Translations under genes and position numbers: made by a program
In this document: positions 61,033 to 64,000 of the stretch, piece after piece
Layout: every line of letters begins with the position of its first letter
How positions within the stretch are numbered: position 1 is the stretch's first letter
Notes under the pieces: model-generated
Databases searched by the model: none
Told to the model about the DNA's origin: nothing
The model's input: only the letters and a program-made list of their open reading frames with translations
Source: Chrysoperla carnea
Lineage: Eukaryota; Arthropoda; Insecta; Neuroptera; Chrysopidae
Length of the DNA: 64,000 nt
NCBI RefSeq assembly: GCF_905475395.1
Contig: NC_058340.1
Location: 60,366,181 to 60,430,180, forward strand
Reading direction: 5' to 3'

Positions 61033-64000
61033 AAATTGTTTTTTTATTGTGATTAATAATCAGTTTATGATTCCAAAAAGAAGACAAGTTACGCAACAAA
61101 ATGAGAAAATTTTCATTCAAATCAAAGCCGGTGCGTAGATGCCGCCTTCATCAGCCAAATTATATTCAAAAAAGATGAGCGTTCAAAGTTTGCTTAGAGA
61201 CTAGAAATTAGCTTAAAAACGTTATTTTCTTAAAATGAATTTTATTTACACCTATTGTGTATGCTTCAGTTACATAATTTTGAGGGTAAATGTTTTATAT
61301 CTTTCAATTAATATTTCCTTTATTCAATATATTCAAAGAAATTTAAACTAAATTATTTCAAAAGTTAGTCACTTTTCATAATTTTACTTTGAAAAATATA
61401 CATTTGACATATCAAAATATACACTTAATTTGAGTCAAATGATCGTACTTATTTTTAGAAAAATAAAAAATAATTTTCGAAAATTGGTTCAGTTTAATTT
61501 GTTATATAGATCAAACTCACCATTTTTAATTGTAAATTTTGTTATAAAAATATTTTCTACTCAATTTGCTCAATCAATTAAAAGACAACTATTATATTTT
61601 CTTTCCGATTTTTTTATTATAATAAAAATTCCAATCAAATCAACTTAAAGTTATCACAATCAATTCAAATCATTTTAATTTTAAATTGTAAATCACAGAA
61701 CATAATACCACCTCTTCACATATATAACACTATACTAAAAGTGTTAACGTATTTTTGGTTACATTTAAAAAAATGATTAAAATAAAAAACAATTCTCAGA
61801 AATATAAATAAATGAATGAAATATAAATATAATGGATACCAAGGTATCGGAATTGAAAATCCCTAATTCAAGAATATATATGTTTTTGCAAAAATTATAA
61901 TTTGCAATATAATGATAATAATGGGGATTAACCTCTGTTTCTCTAACCAAAACGCCTATAACAGAGGCCACCCAAATCTTTATTTATTAAACTACATACA
62001 TTTATACAATTACAATTATGATGTGGGTGTAGTCGGTTACTTCGTTCTTATCTAAGCGACGACAATGTGATCAATTTTTTCGTCCCATTATTTTATAATT
62101 CACACTGCCGCCTTCTGGATTTGAACCAGCAACCTATATCGAGGAAGACAAACGGTTAAAGTCTATCGCCTTAGAACGCTTTATTGAATTGTTATTGAAT
62201 ACATCAGTAACCATGGCATTTGAATGTATATGGGTACACAATTTGCAATATAGATGTCTTAGTTTATTTGATTGGAATACTACTATTGTTAAATGAAATT
62301 TTGTTTTTTTTTCCGTGATGAAATTTTTGTTACGCCTGGGATGCGTGGTTAATGAATTATTTTCGCGTAAGAATTACTTCATATAACAGATTTCATTAAA
62401 TTCTGAAACAAGAACTTTTGTGCGATAATCTCAAAAGGGTTCAGAAGATAGTAATCATTCACACGAGCTAAAAAGTATGAGAAGTATGAAAAGTATAAAA
62501 GAGTATGAAAAGTTTAAAATTAGAAATTACACGAAAAAAACTGAAATATTCAGATTGCTGACTGCAGAAGATACATTTATGGGTACACACTTTGACAAGA
62601 AGCAAGTCTCGAAAATCTATTACCGTTTATAACGGTTATGTGCCCCCGGCATCAACGATACAAGCTACAATACTATTTTGAACTTCGTATTTTAATGATC
62701 GTGGGAATGTATCAATGTATATACATTTCAATGAATATGATGTAAAAAGTATTCCTATAAAATAAATCATAGAAATGTTTATTTTTTATGAATTCATGAA
62801 TTAAATAAATGAAATTATATTTCTGAATCAGTGTTGCTCAGTCCAACACTACTAATAACAAATGTATAGATATTTACTCTAAAACGAATTTATAATAATG
62901 TAAAAATATATTCATAATTTTTAATTTACTGTAACGAATTTTTTAATTGAATATCTATCAAATAAAATTTTTGTGTTGAAATATTGTAATTTTAATGTTT
63001 ACTTTCGTTCATTTTGAAAACTATCATTAATCTTTAAAAAAATGTGGAAACAAGGAAAAATTGTAATGAAACATAATCATATTTTTGATAGTAGGCATAT
63101 AATTTTTGTTGCTTTTCAAATAATGTATTCACAGCACGAAATAAAACCTTTCATATTTTTAAGCTACTAGGAGGAAGTTAAATCTGATCCAATATTTATT
63201 ATGTTAGCAATTTTAAATGCGTAGATACAGATACCCTTCAGATATTACAATTCTTAAAGTTTGTATTTTTGGATGTTTAGATATTTGGATTTTTGTTATT
63301 CAATCACGCAAAAACAGATTTGAATGAAATTTTCCACCCAGTTTATTTATTACATGGATTATATTTACCTGTGGTATTATTAAAAAGGAAAGCGGCTGGG
63401 AAATGCTAGCAGGGCCGGATTAAACATTTGAGGAGCGCTGGCATGTAAGGGCAGGCTTTTTTTTTTTTAAATTTAAGAACTTATTTACATCGTAAGAAAT
63501 GTATGGCGTTTACTACAATGCTGGTATGGTATAAAGACAGATCCCATAATATCTATGTTGGCATAAATGATTCTACAGTATGAATAAGGCTATCTACCAG
63601 AAGTATTGTGAGTATCGCCAATCAGTATGAGCCTGACGCCCACACTGAATTGACTCGTCCGCCATTACTATTGCTAATATTACTATTTCTTCAAAACAGT
63701 ACACGGCATGGCGTTCACACCGCGCGGATAGTGACATAGTGATATCTCCCAAAAATTTCTTACCGTGTAGTTTCTTATATTTGTCTATGTAACGATAATG
63801 ATATAGAAAACGATATTCTATAATTTATGAGAAAAATTCATTTATTACTGAATCCATTGATCAATTAATTGTAGATCAAAAGCCTATTAATTGTAAAGTA
63901 AAAGATGTTACAAAGAAAAGAAAATAAAAGAAACAGCTCGTATATTGCCAAAGCCTCATGGAATGTGTTTCTTGTGACGTAAATGTTTCTATTTGTTCAT
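61033..64000. other. Upstream region of Wnt5
   Basis: No coding exon is supportable. It contains an inverted SINE (62015-62185) and, near 63410, a 'agggccggattaaaca' motif typical of the edge of a dispersed repeat. The stretch 63600-63760 is less AT-rich but has no reading frame or motif that I recognise. Confidence 0.5.
62015..62185 (-). mobile_element. tRNA-derived SINE, copy 2 (inverted)
   Basis: The minus strand has a Ser/Leu-tRNA-like head ('ttctaaggcgatagacttta') with a B box 'ggttcaaatcc' (10 of 11 bases of the consensus), then 'ggcggcagtgtgaattataa' and the tail 'gataagaacgaagtaaccga' shared with 22229-22400. The A box end is truncated. The long tail shared with another locus shows that this is a SINE and not a tRNA gene. 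Confidence 0.75.

Noticed and set aside
62095..62180. tRNA-Ser/Leu-like sequence on the minus strand with a good B box
   Set aside because: The acceptor and anticodon arms do not fold convincingly, and its 3' continuation matches another locus at 22300-22400, so it is a SINE head.

Overview
The window is AT-rich eukaryotic DNA with GT-AG introns and dense interspersed repeats. It almost certainly comes from an insect: it carries a Wnt5 gene, an intact UBXN6 (UBXD1) gene and three genes of the MBF2 family, which as far as I know is largely insect-restricted. I cannot assign an order with confidence.

Layout. Positions 1-5804 hold a compact minus-strand locus. A 135-aa membrane-protein gene (5804-5337) is followed one base after its stop by the UBXN6 start codon (5335-1813, four exons, 446 aa), which looks like a bicistronic transcript. 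A decayed copy of the last UBXN6 exon lies just downstream (1182-1360). Positions 6475-7029 hold a frameshifted copy of a repetitive mobile-element-type protein. Positions 7030-12821 have no gene I can support, but contain palindromes, a tandem repeat, an (AT)34 tract and nested inverted repeats.

Positions 12822-60333 are one minus-strand gene, Wnt5. It has six coding exons (400 aa) and a probable non-coding first exon, and the joined exons keep phase throughout. The introns total about 46 kb and contain other genes. Intron 5 (19.6 kb) holds two secreted MBF2-family paralogs on the same strand, about 80 % identical, with shared promoter and 3' blocks, plus an orphan third promoter block between them. 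Intron 1 holds a third MBF2-domain gene on the opposite strand, fused to a Tyr/Asn-rich N-terminal region.

The introns and flanks are full of non-autonomous elements: a pogo/Tigger-type MITE (TA duplication), a piggyBac-type MITE (TTAA duplication) 55 bp upstream of the probable Wnt5 start, a tRNA-derived SINE family, four dispersed families present in several copies here, a dead transposase fragment, LINE 3' tails and at least eight long inverted-repeat (foldback) elements. Six of these foldbacks lie inside Wnt5 introns, so the pre-mRNA should carry several long double-stranded hairpins. I think that is the most unusual large-scale property of the window, with the nested MBF2 genes and the possible bicistron next. 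All gene models are derived by eye from splice sites, reading phase and remembered family signatures; no searches were run.
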